This document shows, in pieces, positions 8,276 through 16,787 of a stretch of DNA of 23,738 bases. Both the position numbers and the translations under genes were made by a program. Origin of the DNA: a virus; the IMG/VR virus record IMGVR_UViG_3300045125_000115, positions 1 through 23,738 of that record. The stretch is one strand, 5' to 3'. Every line of letters begins with the position of its first letter. Position 1 is the stretch's first letter. Under the pieces are notes generated by a model. That model saw nothing but the letters and a program-made list of their open reading frames with translations. It was not told where the DNA came from and did no database searches.

Positions 8276-9979
8276 TTGAATTTGTATCGGTAAAAATTAA
8301 AAACTTTGGTTCGTTTGGAAATAATTTTACTGAAATAAAACTGAATACAAATAAGACCACCTTGGTCACGGGAACGAATGGAAATGGCAAATCCTTCGCC
8401 CTGCTTGACTCCCTTTGCTTCGGTTTGTTTGGAAAGCCATTCCGACCCATAAACATTCCTCAGCTTGTAAACAGCATTAATGGCAAGCATTGCGTTGTTG
8501 AGATTGAGTTTAAACGGTCAAACTCAACATATCTGGTTCGTCGTGGTCTGAGTCCAAAGATGTTTGAAATTCACAAAGATGGTGAATTGCTAGACCAGCA
8601 TGCTAAATCCAAGGATTACCAAGAACATTTTGAAGAAAACATACTTGGATTTAATTATGCAGCGTTCAAGCAAGTAGTTATTCTAGGTAAGTCAAACTTC
8701 ATTCCTTTCATGCAATTGACACCAGCGGAGCGCAGAAAGATTATTGAAGGGCTTTTGGACTTGGATATTTTGGCTGACTATGAACACGTATGTCAAAGGC
8801 CAATTAGGTTCACTCAAAGTATCGATTGCCGAAAATGAATCTTTTTTAAAGATTGCTCATGAAAAGATCAAAGCACAGAAAAGTTTTATCGAACAGGTAA
8901 AAAATTACAATGCTGATGATATTCAAGTGCCATAGAAGACAAAATTAAATCGTTTGAAGACAATATCAAACTTAGCAAGTCTGAACGGGTTGAGCACGTG
9001 AAGCAACTTGAAAAAAATTTAGATGAAGCAAAGAAGCAAAAAAGATAATAGATCCTTTAAAAATGTTCCAGTGATGTTGGCAAAAGCAGAAGCAATGGAA
9101 GTAACTCTGAAAGAAGAAATAGAGTCTTTGAAAACTTCTGCTGTCTGCAGTTGCTGTGGTCAGGATCTTCCAAAAAATCAAAAAGAGAAACACATAAAAG
9201 AAAAAGAAACAAAACTTTTAGAATGCCAAAAAGCATTGAAGATTGCAAAAGAAAAGAATCAAGAACTATACAATGCACAGGACGATTTCAAGGCGTATAA
9301 TGTAACCATGGACACCATTAGCGATGACATAATGGGAATTGATTACAGAATCGGAAACGGTGAAGAAAACGTAAAACGGCTTAAAAAAGAAAAAGCAAGA
9401 AAAACAAGAAGCAAGCAATATTACTTCATTGGAACAAACATTAAAAGAATCTGAATCTGAGAAAGAAGACCTTTCGAACAAACTTCAGGGCTTAATCAAT
9501 GAGCAAATTCACCACGACGTTGTATATGATATTCTCAAAGATGGTGGGCTTAAGAGCCGAATCATCAAACATTATGTTCCCATCATCAATGGACTCGTCA
9601 ACAAGTTCCTCGGCAAACTTAACCTCTATGTTGACTTCAACATCGATGAGGACTTCAAGGAAACAATCAAGTCAAGATACCGAGATGAATTTTCATATTC
9701 CTCTTCTCTGAGGGAGAAAAGCAGCGTATCGATTTGGCCATACTGTTGACATGGAGAGAGATTGCAAAGATGAAGAACAGTTTGAACTGCAATCTTCTTA
9801 TTTTTGATGAAATTCTCGACTCATCTTTGGATGCTACTGGAACAGAGTCTTTCCTTAAGTTGTTAAATAAGATGAAAAGCAAATGTTCTATTTACATCAT
9901 AAGCCACAAAGCAGATGCGTTGGCAGATAAATTTGATTTGCATATGCATTTTGAAAAGAAAATAATTTTTCTAGAGTAA
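8272..9979 (+). CDS. 46: T4 gp46-like recombination endonuclease subunit (Rad50-type SMC ATPase)
   Basis: The ATPase partner of gp47. Seen in order: TLVTGTNGNGKSFALLDSL (about 33-51; Walker A G-x-x-G-x-G-K-S), FKQVVILGKSNFIPFMQL (Q-loop region), a long charged coiled coil, the zinc-hook CSCCGQDLP near 9149-9177 (C-x-x-C), a second coiled-coil arm, then near 9703-9770 FSEGEKQRIDLAILLTWREI after correction (ABC signature), NLLIFDEILDSSLD (Walker B and D-loop) and YIISHKADAL (H-loop His). It ends FEKKIIFLE with TAA 9977-9979. Indels fall near 8790, 8930, 9040, 9410 and 9710-9720; the last converts the signature into SSLREKSSV. Full length about 570 residues agrees with the family. All catalytic motifs survive once corrected, so this is a functional gene in a noisy sequence. 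Confidence 0.88.
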
Positions 9980-10003
9980 AGACGCAAATCTAAATATTTG
10001 TGG

Positions 10004-10288
10004 ATGTTCAAGGGAAAATATAAATCTAAAAACACTTTTGGTGATACGGTAACTATATTCACGTGGTGATGTAGTATTAGATCAAGGAAAAGTGTATCAG
10101 TGTCTTGAAACCACATCAGGAAGTCCTATTCAATTTCCAAAAAATGGAAAATTACAGCAATATCAAATCCATTTCATGGATCCAATCCACCTATAAATCC
10201 AATTGAAAATCAAATTTAAATCAGTGATTCGGGTATTCAATATATTTATTTTAAAGATCCAAATGGTTATCAGTGGATTGAAACTTGA
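10004..10288 (+). CDS. Small phage protein of unknown function, frameshifted
   Basis: A short gene between gp46 and gp45. ATG 10004 gives MFKGKYKSKNTFGDTVT, then after a shift near 10050 YSRGDVVLDQGKVYQCLETT, a second shift near 10140, and finally SDSGIQYIYFKDPNGYQWIE-T ending TGA 10286-10288. The pattern Y..GD.V...G..Y.CL...SP..F resembles the small chitin-binding-like beta modules often seen in virion proteins, and the C-terminal YFKDPNGYQWIET suggests a second beta hairpin. I do not recognise the family. T4 also carries several small genes between 46 and 45. Size about 95 residues. Confidence 0.45.
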
Positions 10289-10318
10289 TTTGAATAATTT
10301 AGGAGATATAATAGAGTC

Positions 10319-10486
10319 ATGAATGAAGACAGTTTTGAAAAGTTTACTAACCGCAGAAAGAAAAAGCCGTCTAATTTTGGAAGAAAACAAGAAAACCGTA
10401 GCAAGCGTGGAAACCGTCATGAGCAAAAACAACAGCTCAATGATATGATCTATAGAAAGAAAGATAATTATGACAACTGTGACTAA
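10319..10486 (+). CDS. Small basic protein of unknown function
   Basis: An intact 55-codon frame: MNEDSFEKFTNRRKKKPSNF, then RKQENRSKRGNRHEQKQQ, then DMIYRKKDNYDNCD. GGAGATATAATAGAG precedes the ATG (ribosome-site-like GGAG at 10302-10305). The composition is extremely rich in Lys, Arg, Asn and Gln with almost no hydrophobic residues, so it is probably disordered and may bind nucleic acid or a partner. Its end overlaps the possible gp45 start at 10470 by 17 bases. Its position just before the clamp gene recalls T4 rpbA (gene 45.1), an RNA-polymerase-binding protein, but rpbA is larger and no similarity can be claimed. Confidence 0.5.
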   Translation: MNEDSFEKFTNRRKKKPSNFGRKQENRSKRGNRHEQKQQLNDMIYRKKDNYDNCD

Positions 10487-11155
10487 AATGCGTTTGACCA
10501 AAGAAACATTTTCTCTACTTAAAAATTTTGCTGAAATCAACTCAAACATCCTGATTAAACCAGGAAGTACAATTCGCACAATGTCTGTTGGTAGAAATAT
10601 CTACGCAGAGGCAACAATTCAAGAAGAGTTTGATACAGAAGTTGGTATCTGGGATCCTAATAAGTTCCTTGGTATCATCAGCATGTTTTCAAACCCTGGA
10701 TCTGGAGTTCAACGAGCAATACGTTGATATTTCAAATGGACGCTCTTCTGTTCGTTACTATTATTCAGAAGCATCTCTTCTTCTAACAGTTCCCAACAAC
10801 AGAGAATTGAAGATGTCTGATTCAATCGTTTCTTTTGGATCTTGATGAAAATGATTTGAATGAGATTCTTAAGGCATCACGCATTCTACAGGTGAGTGAT
10901 GTTAAAATTATCGGAGAAGATGGCGGTAATGAAGATTGTTGTAGATGATTCTGCAAACACTCACTTCCAATAGTTTTTCTGTGGCAATTGATGAAAACTA
11001 CTAATCTGGTCCTAGATTATCAAGGTACAATCAATGTATCGGAAATCAAATTTATGCCCGGTTCTTATACTGTAGAACTGACAAAGTCAATTATTTCAAA
11101 ATTTACTCATAAGTCTCAAAACCTGGTTTATTACATCGCAATCAATAGAGCCTAA
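10470..11155 (+). CDS. 45: T4 gp45-like sliding clamp
   Basis: gp45 is the trimeric DNA polymerase clamp and also the mobile activator of late transcription through gp55. ATG 10470 gives MTTVTKMRLTKETFSLLKNF; ATG 10488 (MRLTKETF) matches the usual clamp N-terminus equally well. Then INSNILIKPGSTIRTMSVGR (about 22-41), FDTEVGIWDPNKFLGIISMF (about 53-72), LEFNEQYVDISNGRSSVRYY after a shift near 10705, ENDLNEILKASRILQVSDVK near 10850-10905, MKIVVDDSAN and SNSFSVAIDEN near 10930-10995, and GTINVSEIKFMPGSYTVELT near 11030-11090. It ends QNLVYYIAINRA with TAA 11153-11155. Restored size about 225 residues, as in T4 (228). At least five indels. The gene lies in the canonical order 46-45-44-62-regA. 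Confidence 0.85.
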
Positions 11156-11156
11156 A

Positions 11157-12101
11157 GTGTCTGATATTAATAGTGTGTTGTGGGTTGAAAAATATCGACC
11201 CAAATCTTTGTCTAATTGCATTCTTCCAATTGATCTTACCACCGTATTCAATGGTATGATCAAGGAAGGTGTTATACCAAACATGTTATTCTATGGCAAA
11301 GCTGGCACGGGCAAAACTACGGTTGCCCGTGCCATTGCCAAGGATCTTGATTCAGAATATATTTTAATCAATTGCTCCGAAGAAAACGGTATAGATACTC
11401 TACGTACAAAGATTCGTCAATATGCATCTACAGTTTCCTTGAATGGAAACATGAAGATTATTATTCTTGACGAGTTTGATTACGCCAATCCACAGTCGAT
11501 ACAGCCAGCTTTGCGTGGAGCAATCGAAGAGTTTCATAAAAATTGCAGATTCATTCCTCACTTGCAATTACAAGAACAGAGTAATTGATCCATTGCATTC
11601 CAGATGCACTGGAATTGATTTTACTGTTCCATCAGCAGAAAAATCTCAGATTGCAAAGTCCATGCTTTCTCGATTGAATACATACTTACAAATGAAAAAA
11701 TTCCGTATGAGCAGTCGGTTATTGCAAATCTCATCAAGAGGCATTTCCCGGATCTTCGCAGAATTATCAATGAACTGCAAAAGCATTCTTCTTCTGGAAA
11801 GATTGATGTCGGAGTATTGGCACAGAGTAGCTGCGAATCCTACAAAGAACTCATCGGATACATGAAGGCAAAGGACTTTGCTTCTTGCCGTAAATGGGTA
11901 GTCTCAAAATCTGGATCTGAACACCACTGAATTCTTTAAAAAGCTCTATAACGAACTGTATACGGCTCCCAAGCCAAACTCAGTCCCACAGGCGATTCTG
12001 TATATCGCAGAGTATCAATACAAAGCTGCGTTTGCAGCCGATCAAGAAATCAATACCATGGCTCTTGTAGTGCAGCTAATGATGGATTGTGAGTTCAACT
12101 A
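11157..12101 (+). CDS. 44: T4 gp44-like clamp loader large subunit (AAA+ ATPase)
   Basis: gp44 forms the ATPase ring that with gp62 loads gp45 on DNA. The best start is GTG 11157 (MSDINSVLWVEKYRPKSL), one base after the gp45 stop; there is no ATG. VEKYRPKSLSNCILP (about 9-23) is the clamp-loader N-terminal motif, LFYGKAGTGKTTVARAIAKD (about 43-62) Walker A, IIILDEFDYA (about 101-110) Walker B with D-E-F-D, LTCNYKNRVIDPLHSRC the sensor 1 region and S-R-C arginine finger. After shifts near 11560, 11690 and 11910, the collar domain continues (RHFPDLRRIINELQKHSSSG; KLYNELYTAPKPNSVPQAI) and ends MMDCEFN with TAA 12099-12101, overlapping the gp62 ATG as TAATG. Restored size about 315 residues, equal to the family. 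Confidence 0.88.
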
Positions 12102-12491
12102 ATGGTTTTAAAGGACTTTTTGAATAGCATCAATCACGACAAAAAACCACTTCTGGATTCAGAAGAAATTGGTTCAAGTAAGTATCCTGCATTTGTTGTT
12201 AACAAATGCATGTCTTATTTTAATGATACAATTTTTTATGCCAATGAAATGAATTGCAATCCTTGGATTGATGCTAAAGCTCAATTTGATTTTTACAGAC
12301 TGGGTGTTCGCAAAAAGAAGAGATATTCACCTTGGCTTGAAAAAGAAGAAGACAATGATATTGCAGTGATTAAAGAGGTTTTTGGATATAGCGAACCGAA
12401 GGCAAGGGAAGTGCTAAATATTATTAGCCCACAAGACATTGAAAAATTAAAAAAGTCTTTGGAAAAAGGTTGGGTTAAAAACTTAATATAA
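12102..12491 (+). CDS. 62: T4 gp62-like clamp loader small subunit
   Basis: An intact 129-residue frame that begins in the TAATG overlap with gp44, so the two loader subunits are translationally coupled. MVLKDFLNSINHDKKPLLDS at the N-terminus, KYPAFVVNKCMSYFNDTIFY (about 27-46), AKAQFDFYRLGVRKKKRYSP (about 59-78) with WLEKEE after it, and a helical C-terminus (GYSEPKAREVLNIISPQDIE) are the standard marks of cyanophage-type gp62. These proteins are shorter than T4 gp62 (187 residues). It has no ATPase motif, as expected. It is one of the few genes in the window with no visible indel. Confidence 0.86.
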   Translation: MVLKDFLNSINHDKKPLLDSEEIGSSKYPAFVVNKCMSYFNDTIFYANEMNCNPWIDAKAQFDFYRLGVRKKKRYSPWLEKEEDNDIAVIKEVFGYSEPKAREVLNIISPQDIEKLKKSLEKGWVKNLI

Positions 12492-12500
12492 AGGTGAGTT

Positions 12501-12927
12501 ATGTCAGAAGCTTCGGATAAGATTTTTAATAAAGTTGGCGTACATGTAAAATTAATGGATGAAGAAGACTTCATGGTTGTCCGTGAAACTCTTTCCAGAA
12601 TTGGTGTATCGCCCAAAGGGAAAAAAGTATTATACCAATCTTGTCACTTAATCCATAAAAATGGAGTGTATATTATTGCACACTTCAAAGAACTATTTGC
12701 ACTAGATGGATTACCCTCAAATGTTTCGTGAAGAAGATATTAAAAGAAGAAATGCAATTGTAAAATTGCTTGAAGATTGGGAATTGCTAGAAGTAATTGA
12801 TAAAGAAAAATTAAAAATCAAATACCTATCAATGCTATGAAAATTATTCGTTATAATAGAAAAAGATGATTGGGAATTAATACCAAAATTCAATCCCGGT
12901 TCTCTGCGTAAATTTTTTAATTCATAA
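12501..12927 (+). CDS. regA: RegA-like translational repressor of early genes
   Basis: RegA binds the ribosome-site region of phage early mRNAs and blocks translation, including clamp and loader genes. The ATG 12501 has AAGGTGAG 5 bases upstream. EEDFMVVRETLSRIGV (about 21-36), KKVLYQSCHLIHKNGVYIIA (about 41-60) and HFKELFALDG (about 61-70) align well with T4 RegA. A shift near 12718 is followed by REEDIKRRNAIVKLLEDWEL, and after another near 12838 by EKDDWELIPKFNPGSL; the gene ends KFFNS with TAA 12925-12927. Restored length is about 140 residues, slightly longer than T4 RegA (122) because of the N- and C-terminal ends. Position directly after gp62 matches the canonical order. Confidence 0.87.
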
Positions 12928-12929
12928 GG

Positions 12930-14156
12930 ATGACAATGCACAAATTAACTTTAAGTATGATTGTGAAAAACGAGGCACCAAATATTGAAAGATGCCTTGA
13001 ATCAGTTTCGCCTTTTATTGATTATTATAGTATCTGTGATACTGGATCTACTGACAATACAAAGGAAATAATCAAAAACTTTTTTGATAAAAAGGGAATT
13101 CCTGGGGAAATTCACGACCACGAATGGTCTGATTTCGGAACAAATAGATCAAAAGCTCTTGAACTTTGTTTGGGCAAAACAAAATGGGCATTGATGATCG
13201 ATGCAGACGACTTCATTACAGGAACTCTTCCAGTTGATAAATTTGATGACAATATCGACTGGCTATGTTGTTAAAATTAAACGTGGACCTTTTGAATGGT
13301 ATCGCGCACAACTTTTTAATCTAGGAAAAAGAAATGGTGGTACGAAGAACCATTGCACGAATATGCCTGTTGTGAACAGCCAATGAATATTCAACGTCTT
13401 GAAGGTGATTATGCTTGGGAGGTCAGAACAGAAGGATGTCGTTCCAGAGAAACAAACGGAGATGATAGAGAAAAGTATAGAAGAGATTATCATATCTTGA
13501 AGAAATACATTGATGAAAATCCAGACCAGCCAAGAAAACAATTTTATCTGGCACAGTCAGCATTCGATGCTCATATGTTTGACGTTGCAGAAAAAGAATA
13601 TGAAAAACGTACAAAAATGGGCAACTGGATTGAAGAAGTTTTTTATTCTTGGATGCGTGTTGGGATGTGCAGAGAAATTATTGGAAAGCCGGTTGAACAG
13701 GTTATTGATGCATTTATGAATGCATATGAAACTCTTCCAACAAGAGTGGAACCGTTATATCACATGTCTTGCATTTATAGGAAGCATGGAAGAAATAAAA
13801 ATGCATTTATAATGGCTCATATGGGATTGACAATACCGATGCCAACAGACCACATCCTCTTTGTAGATACTGCAAATTATTTGTGGGGCATTCTTGATGA
13901 AAGTGCAACCACAGCAGCGCATGTAGGAAAGCATCATATGGGTTTGGCAGCATGTGAAAAACTTCTTTCAGAACCACATTTGCCACAAGAACATAGAGAA
14001 CGTGTAGCAAACAACAGAAATCTTTATTTAAAAATTGTACAGGATTATCAACGACAAATAGAAGATCAACAGAAAAAAGTTTTGGAAAATGTGAAAAATA
14101 CTGCAAACAAAACAACATTAAATTTTGATCCAAATAAAGTTGCAGTAACCCTTTAA
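12930..14156 (+). CDS. Glycosyltransferase family 2-like protein with helical-repeat C-terminal domain
   Basis: ATG 12930 (MTMHKLTLSMIVKNEAPNIE) or ATG 12936 follows a TAAGGA site overlapping the end of regA. The N-terminal domain is GT2-like: LSMIVKNEAPNIERCLESV (about 8-26), ICDTGSTDNTKEII (about 35-48), DFGTNRSKALELC (about 68-80) and ALMIDADDFI (about 87-96; D-A-D-D metal/nucleotide motif). After shifts near 13260 and 13345 (GYVVKIKRGPFEWYRAQLF; WWYEEPLHEYACCEQPMN) a long helical domain runs open from 13353: DQPRKQFYLAQSAFDAHMF, PLYHMSCIYRKHGRNKNAFI and LLSEPHLPQEHRERVANNR look like tetratricopeptide-type helices. It ends QRQIEDQQKKVLENVKN and a short tail, TAA 14154-14156. Restored size about 405 residues. 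T4-like marine phages carry such proteins. It is followed by a terminator and closes the early block. Confidence 0.77.
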
Positions 14157-14162
14157 AAAAAT

Positions 14163-14170
14163 CATAAATA
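14163..14170 (+). promoter_or_regulatory. Late-promoter-like CATAAATA
   Basis: CATAAATA differs by one base from the T4 late promoter TATAAATA and fits the looser NATAAATA reported for cyanophages. It lies in the 54-base gap before the first structural gene (ATG 14211), the right place for gp55-driven late transcription. Predicted start about 14177, exactly the first base of the hairpin. AT-rich sequence makes chance matches common, so this is a moderate call. Confidence 0.45.
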
Positions 14171-14176
14171 CTTAAT

Positions 14177-14206
14177 AATGACCTACATATAGGTCATTGT
14201 TTTTTT
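14177..14206 (+). terminator. Intrinsic (rho-independent) terminator
   Basis: AATGACCTA (14177-14185), loop CATA, and TAGGTCATT (14190-14198) form a perfect 9-base-pair stem with a 4-base loop, followed by G and seven T. It lies 20 bases after the glycosyltransferase stop and before the structural genes, so it should end the early/replication transcript. It is the only clear intrinsic terminator in the window. Confidence 0.85.
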
Positions 14207-14210
14207 AAAA

Positions 14211-14632
14211 ATGTATCCAGAAAATTATGACATCATTGCAGTTCAAGGAGACACCATAAGGTGGTCTAAATTTTTTATTGACGAAACAACGGGAACTACT
14301 TTTAATTTTAATTCAAATTATGTTCTAAAGAATTTACAATGAAAACGGATACTATCCAGCTTCGGTGGTTGCCTCTTACATGAAGCAGGTTTTGTCCGGA
14401 TTGACTTTAACATCTCCGGACGGACTTGCAGGTGAGTATAGGCGTTGGAAGTGGAACAACTGGTGGCACCTGCAATTTTTGTATTGGTTGGAGTTTTTCA
14501 AATGAAATGTCAACCGATAGAATGTGCAAATATGATTTTAAAGCAAATAATACCACGACAAATAGCATAACTACTTTATTAAGAGGCAATATTCAAATAT
14601 TACCACAAGTAAATTACATACAAAATATTTGA
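14211..14632 (+). CDS. Probable small phage structural protein, frameshifted
   Basis: ATG 14211 gives MYPENYDIIAVQGDTIRWSK, then FFIDETTGTTFNFNSNYV. The opening 'Q-G-D-T-x-R-W...D..GT.FN....' is the pattern of small baseplate/appendage domains in tailed phages. After shifts near 14330 and 14425 it continues YNENGYYPASVVASYMKQVL, SIGVGSGTTGGTCNFCIGWS and MCKYDFKANNTTTNSITTLL, then RGNIQILPQVNY, ending TGA 14630-14632. The 'YDFK....N....LL.GNI.ILP.V' end matches the final strand pair of that domain (Y-D-L...V..LL.G...V.P..T). Restored length about 140 residues. No Shine-Dalgarno site is visible. First gene of the late block. I cannot name the precise family. Confidence 0.55.
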
Positions 14633-14642
14633 TAAAAAAATA

Positions 14643-14861
14643 ATGTTCTTCGGAAAGAACAAAACATCTTTGAAATTAGTCAAACAGCACCCAGAATTGC
14701 TGATGGGTTGTGATTATTACATTGTTGAAAATGCACTAAATCCCAAAAAAATTAAAATTGGTTTAGGTTTAACTAAATTATATTTGAAAAACCCTGATGG
14801 CGAAGAATATTTAATTGAAGGTAACGCATCAACTATAAAGAATTTTTTGTTCCTGCTATGA
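14643..14861 (+). CDS. Small protein with a domain repeated in the next gene
   Basis: MFFGKNKTSLKLVKQHPELL (1-20) leads to YYIVENALNPKKIKIGLGLT (about 26-45), KLYLKNPDGEEYLIEGNAST and IKNFLFLL, stop TGA 14859-14861. The second half aligns with residues about 34-76 of the following protein: K-I-K-I-G-L-G-L-T..Y......I.GN...IKN against L-Q-L-G-I-G-I-T..Y......I.GN...IKN. As sequenced, the stop overlaps the next ATG as ATGA, typical translational coupling. However, one extra T in the T6 run at 14843-14848 would fuse the two frames (IKNFFVPAMTFENLDGK), making one protein with two copies of the domain. Both readings are viable. Function unknown; a fibre base or assembly role is a guess from position. 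Confidence 0.5.
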   Translation: MFFGKNKTSLKLVKQHPELLMGCDYYIVENALNPKKIKIGLGLTKLYLKNPDGEEYLIEGNASTIKNFLFLL

Positions 14862-16774
14862 CATTTGAAAATTTAGATGGAAAACTAGTTAAAATAAAGC
14901 AATCGGTAGGACCGTTTCATCAAAATGAAATTTTAAAAGAAATTGGTCCATGCCAATATGATGAAAAATTACAATTGGGAATAGGTATTACTGAACAATA
15001 CTATATTCAAAAATATACCAATAAAGTAATAAAAATTTACGGAAATTCCAAACAAATTAAAAATTTATTTGAAGATCTGTTTTCTGATAAGAAAAAAACA
15101 GAAAATTATGTACAAAAAGTTGTCATAAATGAAGAAAACGAAGAACAAAGCATAAAAATAAAAGGAATCAAAGGGAGATAAAGGTGATAGGGGTGATGTT
15201 GGTCCACGTGGATTAATAGGACCAGCTGGTGCAAAAAAGGACCAAAGGGGGATAGGGGGGGGAACAGGGGGCCCCAAGGTCCACAGGAAGAACAAGAGTG
15301 AAAAAGGGAGAAAGAGAGGAGAAAAAAGGTTCTGGAGGATTCCACGGTCTTCAGGGAGAAAAGGGAGACAAAGGAGATATTGGACCAGTTGGGCCACAAG
15401 GACCACAGGGTGAAAAAGGTCTCGATGGAAAAGATGGAAAAGATGGTGCACGTGGGATTATGGGCTTCAAAGAGAAATGGGCCCCAAGGACCAATTGGTC
15501 CAAAGGAGAACCGAGGACAACCCGGAAAACCAGGAAAAGACGGTGAATCCTCAATAATAAGTGCAAAATTATCCTTTAATTTTAAATAAAAGGAACTTTA
15601 AGTTTTGATTCTGAAAAGTTTACAAAAGTAATTGATCAGTTAAGAAACACTGATGATATCCAAAATGCCATAAACAAATTGTCAGCAGCTTAATGAGTGC
15701 TGGTGGCGGAGCAGTCGGCATTAAAGAAAATGGAAATTATGTTTTAAAATCTGTAAATGATATAAATTTTACCGGTAATGGAGTATCGGTAAACAGAACT
15801 AGTAAAGATGTTACCATAAACCATTACTGGTGGGGGTGGTGGAATATCAGTAAAGGGAACTCAAGGTTCTTTGCAATTTGCAAATAGCGCAGGAAATGAT
15901 CTTGAATTTGCTACAGATCTCAAATATGATTCAAGCACAAATTCTCTTGAAGTTCCTTCAATTTTAAGAATTAACTCAAAATTCTGGTCCTGGTTATATT
16001 GAATTTCCAGATGGAACAACACAAGGAACTGCTGCCTGCGGAGTTGCTGGAAATACTTTGGTGCAGCTTGGGAGCAACGGGCCCCCAAGGAATTCAGGGA
16101 AACACTGGTGCTACTGGTGCCCAGCGCACCAACCTATGGTCTTACATCAAGTATATATTTTTCGGAATACATAGACCAAATTAAATTTACAGTGTATGGC
16201 GTTGGAGCGGATTTTCAGCTTCGCCACAACTTTTTGGACAAAATGATGTAACTATAACAATTTTATTTTGCTGAATCGACAACCAATACATATTCTGCAA
16301 TTAATATTGAATCTTATCAAGTTTATTTTGATGATACTAATGGGTGGTCTATCCGATTTTATAGTTAAACCTATATTTGAAGGTTGGATTTTTTGCGGAT
16401 GATATTGTAAATCAACAGGGTGGATTCTATTACACAGAAATTACTTATCAAACTATTGGTGCAGTCAATTACAGATAGTTGGACGAATGGTTTTGGAGGT
16501 CGAGGAGTGACATTTAATCAGATCATAAGTGAAGCCCGAGACCTATGTTACTAAAACCATTACTGGACAATCTTGGGTTACACTGCAAATTCTTTTTTAT
16601 TTCATGCAAAGTAATGGGTCTTACATCCGGTGACCATACTCCAGAAGATGCCATACTGGAAGGTGTTCAATATGAGATAAATAATATAGTTCCCGGAACA
16701 GGCTTTGATATAATACGAGACATGCCCCCGAAGGAACATACGGAAAATATGCGATAGAAATTTTAGGACAATAA
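14858..16774 (+). CDS. Collagen-like phage fibre protein, frameshifted
   Basis: The N-terminal domain (MTFENLDGKLVKIKQSVGPF, QLGIGITEQYYIQKYT, IYGNSKQIKNLFEDL) repeats the fold of the preceding small protein. It is followed by Gly-X-Y repeats at about 15170-15545 (GLQGEKGDKGDIGPVGPQG and others), then SSIISAKLSFNF, SFDSEKFTKVIDQLRNTDDI, SAGGGAVGIKENGNYVLKSV, FANSAGNDLEFATDLKYD, GYIEFPDGTTQGTA, a second short collagen run (QLGATGPQGIQGNTGATGA) and a C-terminal head with SSIYFSEYIDQIKFTVYG, AINIESYQVYFDD and HTPEDAILEGVQYEINNIV, ending YGKYAIEILGQ with TAA 16772-16774. Collagen-like stretches form trimeric rods in phage fibres; 'YDS.TN.L.VP...' and 'FPDGT.Q.TA' are usual fibre motifs. At least ten indels are present, several in G runs. 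Restored size about 640 residues. Confidence 0.75.
15170..15545 (+). repeat. Collagen-type Gly-X-Y repeat region
   Basis: After joining frames this stretch encodes at least 30 Gly-X-Y triplets rich in Pro, Lys, Asp and Glu, such as GDRGDVGPRGLIGPAG, GEKGDKGDIGPVGPQG and GQPGKPGKDG. GGN codons cause a purine-rich, G-rich local composition unlike the AT-rich neighbours. G runs (for example near 15255-15262 and 15268-15272) coincide with the breaks in frame. A second, shorter collagen run lies near 16060-16120. Confidence 0.8.
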
Positions 16775-16787
16775 GGAGTCATAAAAA

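Noticed and set aside
10163-10579. 138-codon open frame on the - strand
   Set aside because: It lies antisense to three + strand genes (small beta protein, basic protein, gp45 start) whose motifs are clear; its protein is Ile/Leu/Phe-rich with no recognisable domain.
15065-15451. Overlapping - strand frames rich in Pro, Leu and Phe
   Set aside because: They are the reverse complement of the Gly-X-Y repeat: GGN and CCN codons swap, giving an artificial Pro-rich protein.
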